A DNA stretch of 64,000 nt from Magicicada septendecula (lineage: Eukaryota; Arthropoda; Insecta; Hemiptera; Cicadidae). The stretch lies in contig CM068371.1 in the NCBI GenBank assembly GCA_034769895.1, positions 399,729,469 to 399,793,468 of the forward strand, read 5' to 3'. The translations under genes were made by a program, and so were the position numbers. The notes beneath the pieces were generated by a model, which saw only the letters and a list, made by a program, of their open reading frames with translations, did no database searches and was not told the origin of the DNA. Numbering within the stretch: the first letter of the stretch is position 1; the number at the start of each line of letters is the position of its first letter. Shown piece by piece: positions 23,873 to 33,783 of this stretch.

Positions 23873-23894
23873 AACACACACATACATGGAGTGA
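23478..23894 (+). pseudogene. E4 gag-like coiled coil, second part, truncated
   Basis: Continues the coiled coil (IWQQIDKHSDKVEEAAKDT, then EMVERRLGENFEATEERM) after the frameshift. The last residues (ATHTYME) are encoded by E3 LTR sequence, so the gene ends at the recombination junction near 23872. Confidence 0.7.
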
Positions 23895-25025
23895 ACAATT
23901 TCCCTTTGTGAAGAGACAACGATGCAGATTCTAATAGATCAAAACGATTCCAAGGTCAGGAGCAGACGTGCGGAGACGAGCATACAAAATGGCCATCCAA
24001 GTGGAAACAGATTGTAAATAGCCACTCTCATTGGTCCAGAAGACGGGACGTCATTAAAATCGGTGATGACTTAACAAACAATGACATGCCAACAGGGCGT
24101 GAGCCAATTTTGAACAAAAGACAATGATGTGGATGCGCTAACACATACACAAAATATGTGCTTTGCATCCCCCCAGTCAGCATCAGACCATCAAGGTGTC
24201 AACACGCTGTGAAAATCGCCAGCAGTTTGTGCCAGCGAAAGTGTTTCTTAATCAAACTAACAATGTTGTAACATACAGTAATAACTCTTTATCAGAAGTA
24301 TCAAAGTAACTAGTAACAATGTAAATTAGAATCAGTGCAGCCAAAGAGACCTTTGGGACGATCGGCCGAACACCTGCTTGACCATGACTGCAATATAAGG
24401 ACAACGGAGACTTTATACGCAGATACAGGAAAGTCCAGCTATTTCTCTATTCCATTCTTTATTATTATTAACGTTGAGCTCAAAATTACAAAAATTCAAT
24501 GTATGTGTAAATTCAATTTTGGCGAAATGAGTGAGTGTGAGTGTGTATAGGCCGTACGGTACTTATAAATAATATTTTTCTTGTGAGACGTTGGTTTGTG
24601 TTCTGTTAAATATAAGAATCGATCAATTACAAGGTAACATGGGCAGTTGCAGTTAAATATAAATTCATTAAAAATTCCATAACAAGATTAATGCCTGAAT
24701 AATATAAAATAATAGAACTGTAATACAGCGGAATATGTGTCCGCCATTTTGTCAATTTAGTATAAGGATTCTATTTGTTTTATTAATGTTGATATTGATC
24801 TTAATTTTCTGTGTTATTAAACGGCAACTATATATGTATTACGCTGTCTGATTTAACTATTCCGCACAATTATCCTGTCTCTGACAATCGCTTAATCGAA
24901 CCCTGGGACCCGAACACAAAAGTTTTGAATCACGAAGTATGAAATACACAATAATTATGGTAGTGAAAGGTAAACACCAAAACATACAATCACAACACCA
25001 AAATAAATATGTAAGTTTATTAACA
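23873..25025 (+). repeat. E3 3' LTR, first ~90 bp missing
   Basis: Reverse-complement match to 9036 to about 10212, ending GTTTATTAACA before CCGT. A short gap relative to E2 is seen near 24938, where the block coding for the GTTGGCACTACAAGATGG region is absent. Confidence 0.88.
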
Positions 25026-25029
25026 CCGT

Positions 25030-26860
25030 GAATTGCAGTAGCGGTGTCAGCGTTGGCCTTATATGTCTTTTGGTAGTTTCCCCACATTTCGGGCGGTCAC
25101 GGTTTCACCAGGCCCTGGCCGTGGAATTATGTAAGTAGTTACAAAATTGCTGAATTTTGAATGTGAACCAGGGGGGTATCCGGGGAAACTACATAACTAT
25201 GTAACAGCGGCTATCATCGAAGGTGGCGATAGTTCCGTATTTAAGGGTGTGTGAATCATTTTAGTAGGATTACTGGTGTCCTCGGACATCAGTAATACTG
25301 AATTAGTATGTAACACTGAACCAAGAATGGCATAGTCATCGATTATACCTTATACATGTAACTTCAGTTCTTGGGGATGCAAATGGACGCCACAGTCCAC
25401 CATCAGAAAACAATAGAGTGTGTGGTAAAGGAGCTGGCAGTTACAAGCCAGGGGCACAGATATAGCATCCGTGCACAAGGTAAATACCTAGACCGACCGG
25501 CAGGTGGTTTACCTAATTGTAACTGGGTAAAGGGGGGACTTTAAGTAACGAGGTAGTGGGAGTGTAGCTGTAAATTGCAGTGAGAGGGTGACGACCTCTG
25601 TAAACAGCGGGCGGTCAACTTATAACACGACTCTATAAAGAGAGTTGGGGGTTGACAATCCAAAGAGCTGTTCAGTAACTGTTGCTATGACTATGTCTCA
25701 ATGAGTAGCGATTTATGTCCGTATGAGAGCAAAACCGTTTTAAGTACCAGATTTAAATTGTAATAATTTCAGATAACCTTGTATGATAATGGCTATATAA
25801 TGTTGTGTATTTGTATTAATTGTATGTAGTATGTTAGGGATAAGAATTATAAAACATGTACTTTATATAATTGTTGAATTGTATCTCTAGTAAGGTCAGT
25901 CACCTTGCCAAGAAAATCAGCTGATCAGCTGTGTAGTATATCATTTACAAATAATTTGCACACTTTTCAGTGTAATTAAATGCTTGAATACAATTAATGT
26001 TTGAATATAATGATTTCAATGTGTTAGAAGATTTTAATTTAAATGATGGAAATAAATTGAGATAGTCAAGAATTTTAAAGGATTTGTAAAAGATGGTAAA
26101 TGGGAGATTTTGGGTGATTATTGTTTCGTTAGGACATTTAGATCAGTCCAAGTTAAGTTTAGAAGGGGAGTTGAATAAAGTAAGATTGTTATGAATCAAA
26201 GTAATGTAGAAGCTGAGTATTAATAGTGACACAGTAGAAATGGGGAAAATATGTAGAGTAATGATTGATATATTGAGTTAATAAATAAGTGGAGATATTT
26301 TGTAGATGAAAGTGATGTATTGGGAGAGTAATTAGTTGATGGGAATTTTGTAAGGCGGTGGTGTGATAAGGAGTCCTCAACGAAAAGCGTTGTGGCGGGA
26401 AGGGACCGATTAGCGTCGGAAAGGGTTGCCTAGGGGAAGTCCAGGAACCAGATAAGGGAGTGAGAAATGGGAAGGGAACACACATCCTGAGTACAAAGGG
26501 GTAGCGAGTATTTTTTTTATAAGGGTAGAATGATGCGAATGGAGCTTGAATAGTAAGTTGGGGTTAGAGATTGGTTGATAGATGTTTTTGATAGAGGGGT
26601 GTCATAGTAGTTAAAGCTGTTAAGTGAGTATTAGAATCAAAAGGGGTAAGAGTAAGTATACATGCCAAGTTGTAAATCAAGTTATTATGAATAATTAAGT
26701 CACCCAAACTAATTGAGAATGAGAATGTTAAGGAAAGAAAGTCATAGTCGAAATATAAAATTAATTGAAACAAGTGACAGATTTTAATAGAAGTTGAAAG
26801 TAATTAAAGTTATAAAATGTGATTTTTGGTCAAGTTAACTGTAAATTTTATTGTTTATTG
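25030..26860 (+). other. E1 internal fragment with conserved non-coding blocks
   Basis: E1 interior between E3 and E5. It holds the small stem-loop at 25094-25121 and a block at 26355-26510 that has a partner in E5 (30205-30365): shared TGATAAGGAGT, GTTGTGGC and GGGAACAC.CATC. No gene seen. Confidence 0.6.
25094..25121 (+). promoter_or_regulatory. E1 small stem-loop related to those of E2
   Basis: CGGTCA (25094-25099) pairs with TGGCCG (25116-25121), including one G-T pair, across a 16-nt loop. The context TTTCCCC..ATTTCGGG before it and TGG after it matches the E2 copies read on the minus strand. Confidence 0.65.
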
Positions 26861-26864
26861 TAAT

Positions 26865-27566
26865 TGTAATGGTACAATTATGGTACAATTTGTAATTACC
26901 CTAAATATGGTATAAAAAACCATAAATATTGTATTCCTTCATTTGGTCAAAATTAGACAAACATTTAATAACCTTTATGAATATATCGTGAGTGGACTAT
27001 ATAATATTTGCCAGGATTCTGACCGATTTATAGGAAAAAACATGAAGCATCACAAAAAACAGTATGTCATTTGTTGCGATAAAAGCGACGAGCCCTGATG
27101 ACGTGAGCGGCCAAGAATTTGTTTTTGTAAACAACACAATATTGTCAACAACTGAACAAAAGGCTTGTGACGTAGATTCACCCCACCTCAGAAATATGGA
27201 ACAAAGACTCGATGTCATTTCATCAGAAACAGTGATCGCAGCCGGCCGGCAAATCGTTCACGACTAGTGGATTTTAACTTTTAAACCACTAGAAGTGGTT
27301 AACAACAAAAGTGTTTTAAATAACAGTGACACCTTACCGGTAAGGTGTAATCATCTAAGATGTAATCGTTAATACAGTCGACGAACTCGCGGTGTGCGAC
27401 GTTCTACAGAAAAACAACGGCAGCTAAGTATTAGCTATCCGCAATATTTTATCATTCAACTACAATTCATTCAACATCATTAAAATAACCAACACAAAAT
27501 TTCCAAAGTAAATTCAAGTCTGTAAAATTTTAATCTGCAAAATGAGCTCATAAAAGAATTGTACCA

Positions 27567-27606
<40 letters not shown>

Positions 27607-28048
27607 GAGAGAGAGAGAGAGTGACATACATTACGCTGGGTTGTGCGAGAGATATGTATTTCTGTATTTATTAACTAATTATCTAATATTACATAATTAC
27701 ACATTTTATATTATATGTATCATGATTTTGGAGGGTTTAAAAAGTTCGCTGAATGCAGCATTATGTAAGATGTAAGTCTATAAAAATAAACGGGGTATAT
27801 CATTGGTAACAATTTTAACCAGGTATTTTATTATTTCAAATAATTTCCGTTTCTCAAAAGTTCACGTAACGAATTCCTGCCCTATAGTATTTAGCAATGG
27901 TAAGTAAAATGACAAACATATGTAATCAAGATGGCGCCCGACTTTTGAAAACAGTGTCTATACGTTTAACCTATATCCTATATCGTATATTTTTTTTTCG
28001 CCAGAACAGGGACATAACTATTTGTAGCTATAGCTTGTTATAGTTACA
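26865..28048 (+). repeat. E5 5' LTR
   Basis: 1,184 bp. Contains a (GA)n run at about 27571-27622 that is longer than the one in the 3' LTR, and TCGCCAGAACAGGGAC at 27998-28013, which looks like a degenerate primer site inside the LTR. An ORF at 27064-27267 is repeated in the 3' LTR and is not treated as a gene. Confidence 0.93.
27571..27622 (+). repeat. (GA)n microsatellite in the E5 5' LTR
   Basis: Near-perfect GA repeat with a few GT interruptions; the matching run in the 3' LTR (32373-32402) is shorter, so its length changed after insertion. Confidence 0.9.
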
Positions 28049-28050
28049 GA

Positions 28051-28072
28051 TGTCGCCCGTAATAACAGGGAC
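28051..28072 (+). other. E5 primer-site-like sequence with 4-nt insertion
   Basis: TGTCGCCCG-TAAT-AACAGGGAC two bases after the LTR end. Without the TAAT it would match the E1 site except near the start. Whether it still primes is unknown. Confidence 0.6.
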
Positions 28073-28223
28073 CTGATATAAAATTTTATGTGAGTACGCC
28101 TATAAAGAGAGCGGAAAAGTTATTTGAGGTAATAAACGCCAAAATTTTAATACGTAAACATAACCCAATTTTACGAAGTTAGGTTATATTATTGTATGCA
28201 TGCGTGTATTATGAATTGCAAAT

Positions 28224-28871
28224 ATGAATACTAATGAAGATAAAACTGCAAAAGTCAGCCTCTCTGACGAAATAGTTATGAGTGAAATGGATGTTCAACC
28301 AACTCAAATTAGTCAGATTGACGAAGCAGATACACCTGTATCTGTTGTATACGTAGAAGAAGAGAAGGTCTCTACATCCATGTCAGTTAGTTCAGAAATT
28401 AAATCTGACAGTACTGCTGCAATGATGCAGCTTTTATTAAACAAATTTGATGAAATATTTACAAATTTGAATGACAAATTCGATAATTTTGATATCAAGT
28501 TCAATGAACTAAAAAATGAAATTAAATTAGGTCACGATAATCTTATTAAGCAGGTGGACAAGGTAATCAAAAAACTAGACGAGAATTTAAATCAATTAGA
28601 AACCCAGAAGGAAAACAGTACGAAAAACGAAGTGCTGAATAATAACGTAATTAAGAGTGATAACTCAAATAATGAATTTACAGATAGTAAGAATATTACA
28701 GGTAGTAAGAATGTGGTGTTAGAAAATGATAATGAAAGTATTATGAATGATAATGAAGTGTTTGAGTGTATTGAGTCAGAAAGAGTGATTGGAGAAAGTA
28801 TTTTTGTCCAAGGAGTGCAGGGGGTAGAATTTTCTTTTGATGTTGTGTTAGGGGGTGAAGTTTTCTTATAA
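28224..28871 (+). pseudogene. E5 gag-like protein, coiled-coil part
   Basis: 215 codons from the first ATG after the primer site. Acidic N-terminus, then a coiled coil at about residues 70-140 with FDEIFTNLNDKFDNFDIKF-type heptads similar to the E1 protein. It stops at 28871, and the domain that follows in E1 is found here in another frame at 28928-29482, so this gene is frameshifted. Confidence 0.75.
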
Positions 28872-28927
28872 GGACTTTTTTATAGTCACGTATTTTTTAT
28901 AAGGACAAGAGTTCCTTCAATTTATAT

Positions 28928-29482
28928 TTGGGAGACGAAAGGTCTACAAATAAAGTTTATTGGTGTTTTGGTGTATCTAATAAGTGGTGCAATAATTTTA
29001 AGATAGGGACCCCTGCATATTTGGAGAGAGAGAGTGTATTTTGGTGTCATGGAGAGAAATGTATTAAGAAAGAAAGTATAGAGAGATATTGTGAGAAAAA
29101 GAAAGTAATAAAATTTTTTAAAGTAAATAGAAAATACACACAATTGGTAGAAAGGTTATGGTTAGATAAGGCATATGAAAATAATGAATACTTACCTTAT
29201 AATAACAATGAAATTGAGATAACAATAAATAATGAGAATAAGGGTATTAAGTACTTACCTGTGGTAGAAAATTATGTGGATAATTATAAAATAAATAACC
29301 AATTAATGACATATGATATTACTGAGATAAAAGGAACCCTACTCGATCGTGATTTGAAATATTTGTTTGATAACAGTTTTATAAATGAAAATGAATATAA
29401 TATTGCTAATCATAAAATTTATTTATTAAATAATAAATTAAATAGACCTAAGATAAGAATGTTATTCAACGATGGAGGATAG
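28928..29482 (+). pseudogene. E5 gag-like protein, C-terminal domain
   Basis: 184 codons. Carries CHGEKC, KYTQLVERL and two YLP motifs (NEYLPYNNNEIEI, IKYLPVVENY), which align with CYDDERC, KYNELKERL and IKYLP.KIEI at the E1 C-terminus. It extends further than E1 with DRDLKYLFDNS and ends KIRMLFNDGG. The same domain in two families with unrelated LTRs suggests a selected function. Confidence 0.7.
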
Positions 29483-31382
29483 AGTGTTTCAATTGTGTAA
29501 TGAACATTAAATATATGTGAAAAGTGGTATTGAATTGGACTGCTATGGACTGAGTTTGATAAATAACAAAATAATGAGTTGGAGTGTATATTTTTCATTG
29601 TATTAAATGTGTTTTATATCAATGTATTTATGTATGTATTATTATTGTATTACAGGTATATTTTATGTACACCAGTATGTATTATTATGTCTTTTAATAA
29701 TTAACATGTTTAATAATAATATTTTTTAAATAATGGAATAACCATTAAAGAGTAATCATTCTTTATAACTAAAAAATTAGGGTACAAAAGAAAGTTGTAC
29801 TTTATAACAGAAGTAAATTATTAATTCATAGAAAGCTTTTAATGAAGTTCAATTATTATTTGCTTTGTAATGAATGTAATTACTAATGAATAATTAAATA
29901 AATGATTAATTAAGAATATATATATATTTGAATTTTGAGAGGTACTGTTATGAGTAGGTAAGAGATGAATTTTATAAGACAATAGTCAGTGATTACAGTA
30001 AGTGTTTAAGCAGGGATAGATAGATAAAATGCAGGTGAGTTTAATTAATGAAAATGGAGTTAGATAGTTAAGAATATTGAAGTAAATAATACAAAGAGAA
30101 TTATTAGATATTTAGGGACACAGTAGTTAGTGATTATTTGTAGAGGTGAATAAAGTAAAGGTATAAACATATATTTGTTATTGATGAATTCTGTAGTGGG
30201 GGTGAGGTGATAAGGAGTAGCCAACCAATAGTGTTGTGGCAGGTATTAGTGTAGTTTAAGGGAGTGTTTGCCGAACTTTTTGGAAGGGCAAAATATTATG
30301 AATGTATATAGCCAGTTAGGGAACACCCATCTCTGTGCAAAGACGAGCGGTGCTATAGGATTTAAATGAAATTAGTAAAGGTGTTTATAATTGAGATATT
30401 GGTGTCATGATAGGTAAATTTGGTGGTCAGTTAGAAGAAGGTGAGTAAGATTATAATAAGCATAGTGAATATAGGAGTCACCCAGACTAAACAGTGATTA
30501 GAAGGTGAAAGGTTAGGTAGTTAGGTAGGTGAAAAAATTCAGAATAGGGAGGAAATGAAATAATAATAATGTAGTATGAATACTAATAATAATTTGAAAT
30601 GAATTTTATAAATAAATAAATTGATGTCTAATTAATGAATTAATTAATTGCAATTGTAATTTTATAATTTTAAGGCAACTTTAAATAGAATATGCAAATC
30701 GTAATGTAAATCTTAATCAAGATTAAAAATGAATAAATTATTTCAATGTATTAATATTAAGGTATCAGTGTTAAATATTATGTAAAATGTATTATGTATT
30801 TATGTTATAAAATTTTTAACATGATAGATGGAAATAATGTGTACGAAGGGATAAATATAATTGACACTGTTAATGCCATAATTTTATCTGTTAATAATAA
30901 TAATAATAATAAGAAAGAAGAAGAATACTAATTTTAAGTGAACCATTCAATAAGATATATGAATAAATAATACAGATTTATTAATTATTTTGTTTTTCTA
31001 TAATTTGTTTTTCTCCATGTTTGGGAGATTTATAGTGGAATTTTCATATTTTCAATTATCCTTTAATTCTTTTTATATCAATATGTTTCTTTTATAATTA
31101 TTACACTAATTATAAAATGGAAAGAGATAAATATTATCGATAGAAATCGAAACAATTTATAAATTCAGGGTTGTCAATATTGCGAAAGGAAATTCTTTAT
31201 AATTCTTGGGAGTTACGTTTTAGTAGGATAATTTTTATAACTATATCTTAGTATTATTACTATATCAAGCAAACCCAGTGCTTATTAGCACAAACCAGCA
31301 CCTAGCTAAGTGGAACCAGATCAGTTGAGGATAGAGTAATTTACCAAGCCACTATTTTAATATTTATCGTTTATTGTTTCAG
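29483..31382 (+). other. E5 non-coding interior
   Basis: About 1.9 kb, very poor in C on the plus strand, no ORF of note. Contains the block 30205-30365 shared with E1 (26355-26510). Confidence 0.6.
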
Positions 31383-31612
31383 TGTGTGGTGATATGACAG
31401 CGGTCCATAGCTGGCCAGCGCGTCAGAGCAGGGGCGTTAAGAGCCTAAGTGGCCTTATGGTGTTGGGATCTCGAAGGAGAAGTCCAGTAAGGTCATGTAG
31501 GTACTGTCATCATCATCAGACCAAGGGTGAGTTATTATTTTCTTTCATATAAAATTGTAAGGGGGTTGTGGCGACCTATCCTGGCTGATCCCTTTAGGAC
31601 GTATGAAAGGGT
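31383..31612 (+). repeat. E5 conserved 3' module
   Basis: Counterpart of 10342-10567 in E2, nearly base for base in blocks (AGCTGGCC, GCGTTAAG, GGCCTTATGGTGTTGGGATC, CATCATCATCAGACCAAGGG). Ends at the 40-nt hairpin. Confidence 0.8.
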
Positions 31613-31652
31613 CAATGAAAGTTTTTGTGCTTCGACACACAATCTTTCATTG
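31613..31652 (+). promoter_or_regulatory. E5 conserved 40-nt stem-loop next to the polypurine tract
   Basis: Arms CAATGAAAG and CTTTCATTG, inner stem TGTG/CACA, loop CTTCGA. Followed by AGGGGGTTT and the 3' LTR. See the E2 and E1 versions. Confidence 0.8.
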
Positions 31653-31661
31653 AGGGGGTTT

Positions 31662-32829
31662 TGTAATGGTACAATTATGGTACAATTTGTAATTACCCTA
31701 AATATGGTATAAAAAACCATAAATATTGTATTCCTTCATTTGGTCAAAATTAGACAAACATTTAATAACCTTTATGAATATATCGTGAGTGGACTATATA
31801 ATATTTGCCAGGATTCTGACCGATTTATAGCAAAAAACGTGAAGCATCACAAAAAACAGTATGTCATTTGTTGCGATAAAAGCGACGAGCCCTGATGACG
31901 TGAGCGGCCAAGAATTTGTTTTTGTAAACAACACAATATTGTCAACAACTGAACAAAAGGCTTGTGACGTAGATTCACCCCACCTCAGAAATATGGAACA
32001 AAGACTCGATGTCATTTCATCAGAAACAGTGATCGCAGCCGGCCGGCAAATCGTTCACGACTAGTGGATTTTAACTTTTAAACCACTAGAAGTGGTTAAC
32101 AACAAAAGTGTTTTAAATAACAGTGACACCTTACCATCTGGTAAGGTGTAATCATCTAAGATGTAATCGTTAATACAGTCGACGAACTCGCGGTGTGCGA
32201 CGTTCTACAGAAAAACAACGGCAGCTAAGTATTAGCTATCCGCAATATTTTATCATTCAACTACAATTCATTCAACATCATTAAAATGACCAACACAAAA
32301 TTTCCAAAGTAAATTCAAGTCTGTAAAATTTTAATCTGCAAAATGAGCTCGTAAAAGAATTGTACCAGTGTGAGAGAGAGAGAGTGAGAGAGAGAGAGAG
32401 AGTGACATACATTACGCTGGGTTGTGCGAGAGATATGTATATCTATATTTATTAACTAATTATCTAATATTACATAATTACACATTTTATATTATATGTA
32501 TCATGATTTTGGAGGGTTTAAAAAGTTCGCTGAATGCAGCATTATGTAAGATGTAAGTCTATAAAAATAAACGGGGTATATCATTGGTAACAATTTTAAC
32601 CAGGTATTTTATTATTTCAAATAATTTCCGTTTCTCAAAAGTTCGCGTAACGAATTCCTGCCCTATAGTATTTAGCAATGGTAAGTAAAATGACAAACAT
32701 ATGTAATCAAGATGGCGCCCGACTTTTGAAAACAGTGTCTATACGTTTAACCTATATCCTATATCGTATATTTTTTTTGCGCCAGAACAGGGACATAACT
32801 ATTTGTAGCTATAGCTTATTATAGTTACA
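31662..32829 (+). repeat. E5 3' LTR
   Basis: 1,168 bp, near-identical to 26865-28048. GCGCCAGAACAGGGAC at 32779-32794 is closer to a true tRNA-Lys site than its 5' copy. Confidence 0.93.
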
Positions 32830-32833
32830 TAAT

Positions 32834-33731
32834 AATAACCATGATAATTTTAAAAGTCATTATATTATATTGTATTGTGTTTGAAGATAAGAAATTTTAA
32901 AGATGTCTTATGTATAACCTATGGATGTCAAGGTCGTTGACTTGACCCAGAGAGATCAGCTGATGGTTGATGTTATAGACAAGACCAGTTTTTGGCAATT
33001 GATTGATGCAATTTGGTTGCTTAAGTGAATTAAATGATTTTGATTTTTTCCGAAATTGGTAAAAATGATCTTTTGATAAATTTAAAATTTTTGAAAAAAA
33101 AAATTTGATTTCTATGCCTGCCATATGGTGATGTTTGAATTTCAAGTGTATTATTGTTTATGTGTATTACTAGTGTTTTATTGAATTATATTGTTTAGAA
33201 TATATGTGTAAACGAAAGTTAGAGTAAGTAAATTCATGTTTTAATAAGGTGTTCAATTTGTTTTTCTTTAGGATTGTTATTAGTATTGAAGAGAATTAAT
33301 AGAGTTGATGGATTCATGTAACAGATTTTTTTTTTTTTTTATTTTTGAGGAAGTAACTTAAATGATTTTTTAATTTAACGATAAATATTTTCTGAATTTT
33401 CAATAAAAGGATGTATAAATAAGTGTATGTATGCGCCCAGTATTGCTGAAGGCGACCCAGTATGCATGACAAGGGGGAACATATCGGTTGAGGATCTGGC
33501 ATGGTATAAGTCCAGGGATTTGGAGTTTGGGGTGGCATGTTAAAAGGCTGGGTGCGCTGTGGTGCGTATCTGTTCGATTTTATGGTGTTGGGATCTCGTG
33601 AAGAGAAGTCCAGTAATATCGCTCAGGTGCAGCCATAGTCACCGAGCCAGGGGGGTAGTTTACCCATGATGTGTTAAGAATTAATGGGGGGTTGTTGGTA
33701 CCACATCCTCTCCGATCCTCTTAGGGTTTAG
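32834..33731 (+). other. E1 internal fragment and partial 3' module
   Basis: Last internal part of E1. About 33575-33615 retains TTATGGTGTTGGGATCTC and GAGAAGTCCAGTAA of the module shared with E2 and E5. Otherwise non-coding. Confidence 0.65.
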
Positions 33732-33771
33732 CAATGAGATTTCTTCTGTTTCGGCAGAAGATCTCTCATTG
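33732..33771 (+). promoter_or_regulatory. E1 conserved 40-nt stem-loop next to the polypurine tract
   Basis: Outer stem CAATGAGAT / ATCTCTCATTG, inner stem CTTCTG/CAGAAG, loop TTTCGG. Followed by GGAGGGGGG TAT and the LTR. Both stems differ from E2 and E5 on both sides in a way that keeps pairing. Confidence 0.8.
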
Positions 33772-33783
33772 GGAGGGGGGTAT

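Larger units (their letters stand above)
19228..25025 (+). mobile_element. E3: LTR element of the E2 family, collapsed around E4
   Basis: The left end is an LTR start, TGTGACAGTACG, and the right end an LTR end, GTTTATTAACA. The 4-bp duplication CCGT lies outside both (19224-19227, 25026-25029), so one insertion event set the outer borders. The left LTR (19228-20014) stops abruptly and the right LTR (23873-25025) lacks its first ~90 bp. Between them is unrelated material (E4). Simplest reading: E4 inserted into the E3 5' LTR, then one deletion removed the rest of E4 and the E3 interior. Confidence 0.8.
26865..32829 (+). mobile_element. E5: gag-only LTR retrotransposon
   Basis: LTRs 26865-28048 and 31662-32829, both starting TGTAATGGTAC and ending ATAGTTACA. 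The duplication TAAT is at 26861-26864 and 32830-32833. Primer-site-like sequence is at 28051-28072, a gag-like frame at 28224-29482, and a C-poor non-coding tract up to the 3' module and hairpin at 31613-31652. No protease, RT or integrase in the 3.6-kb interior. A second non-autonomous family alongside E1. The LTRs are very similar, so the insertion is younger than the E1 insertion that contains it. Confidence 0.92.

Noticed and set aside
27064..27267. 67-codon ORF identical in both E5 LTRs (also 31861-32064)
   Set aside because: Identity follows from LTR duplication. It might be a real small protein but nothing beyond openness supports it.
27569..27775. ORF starting with an Arg-Glu repeat
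   Set aside because: Translation of the (GA)n microsatellite.
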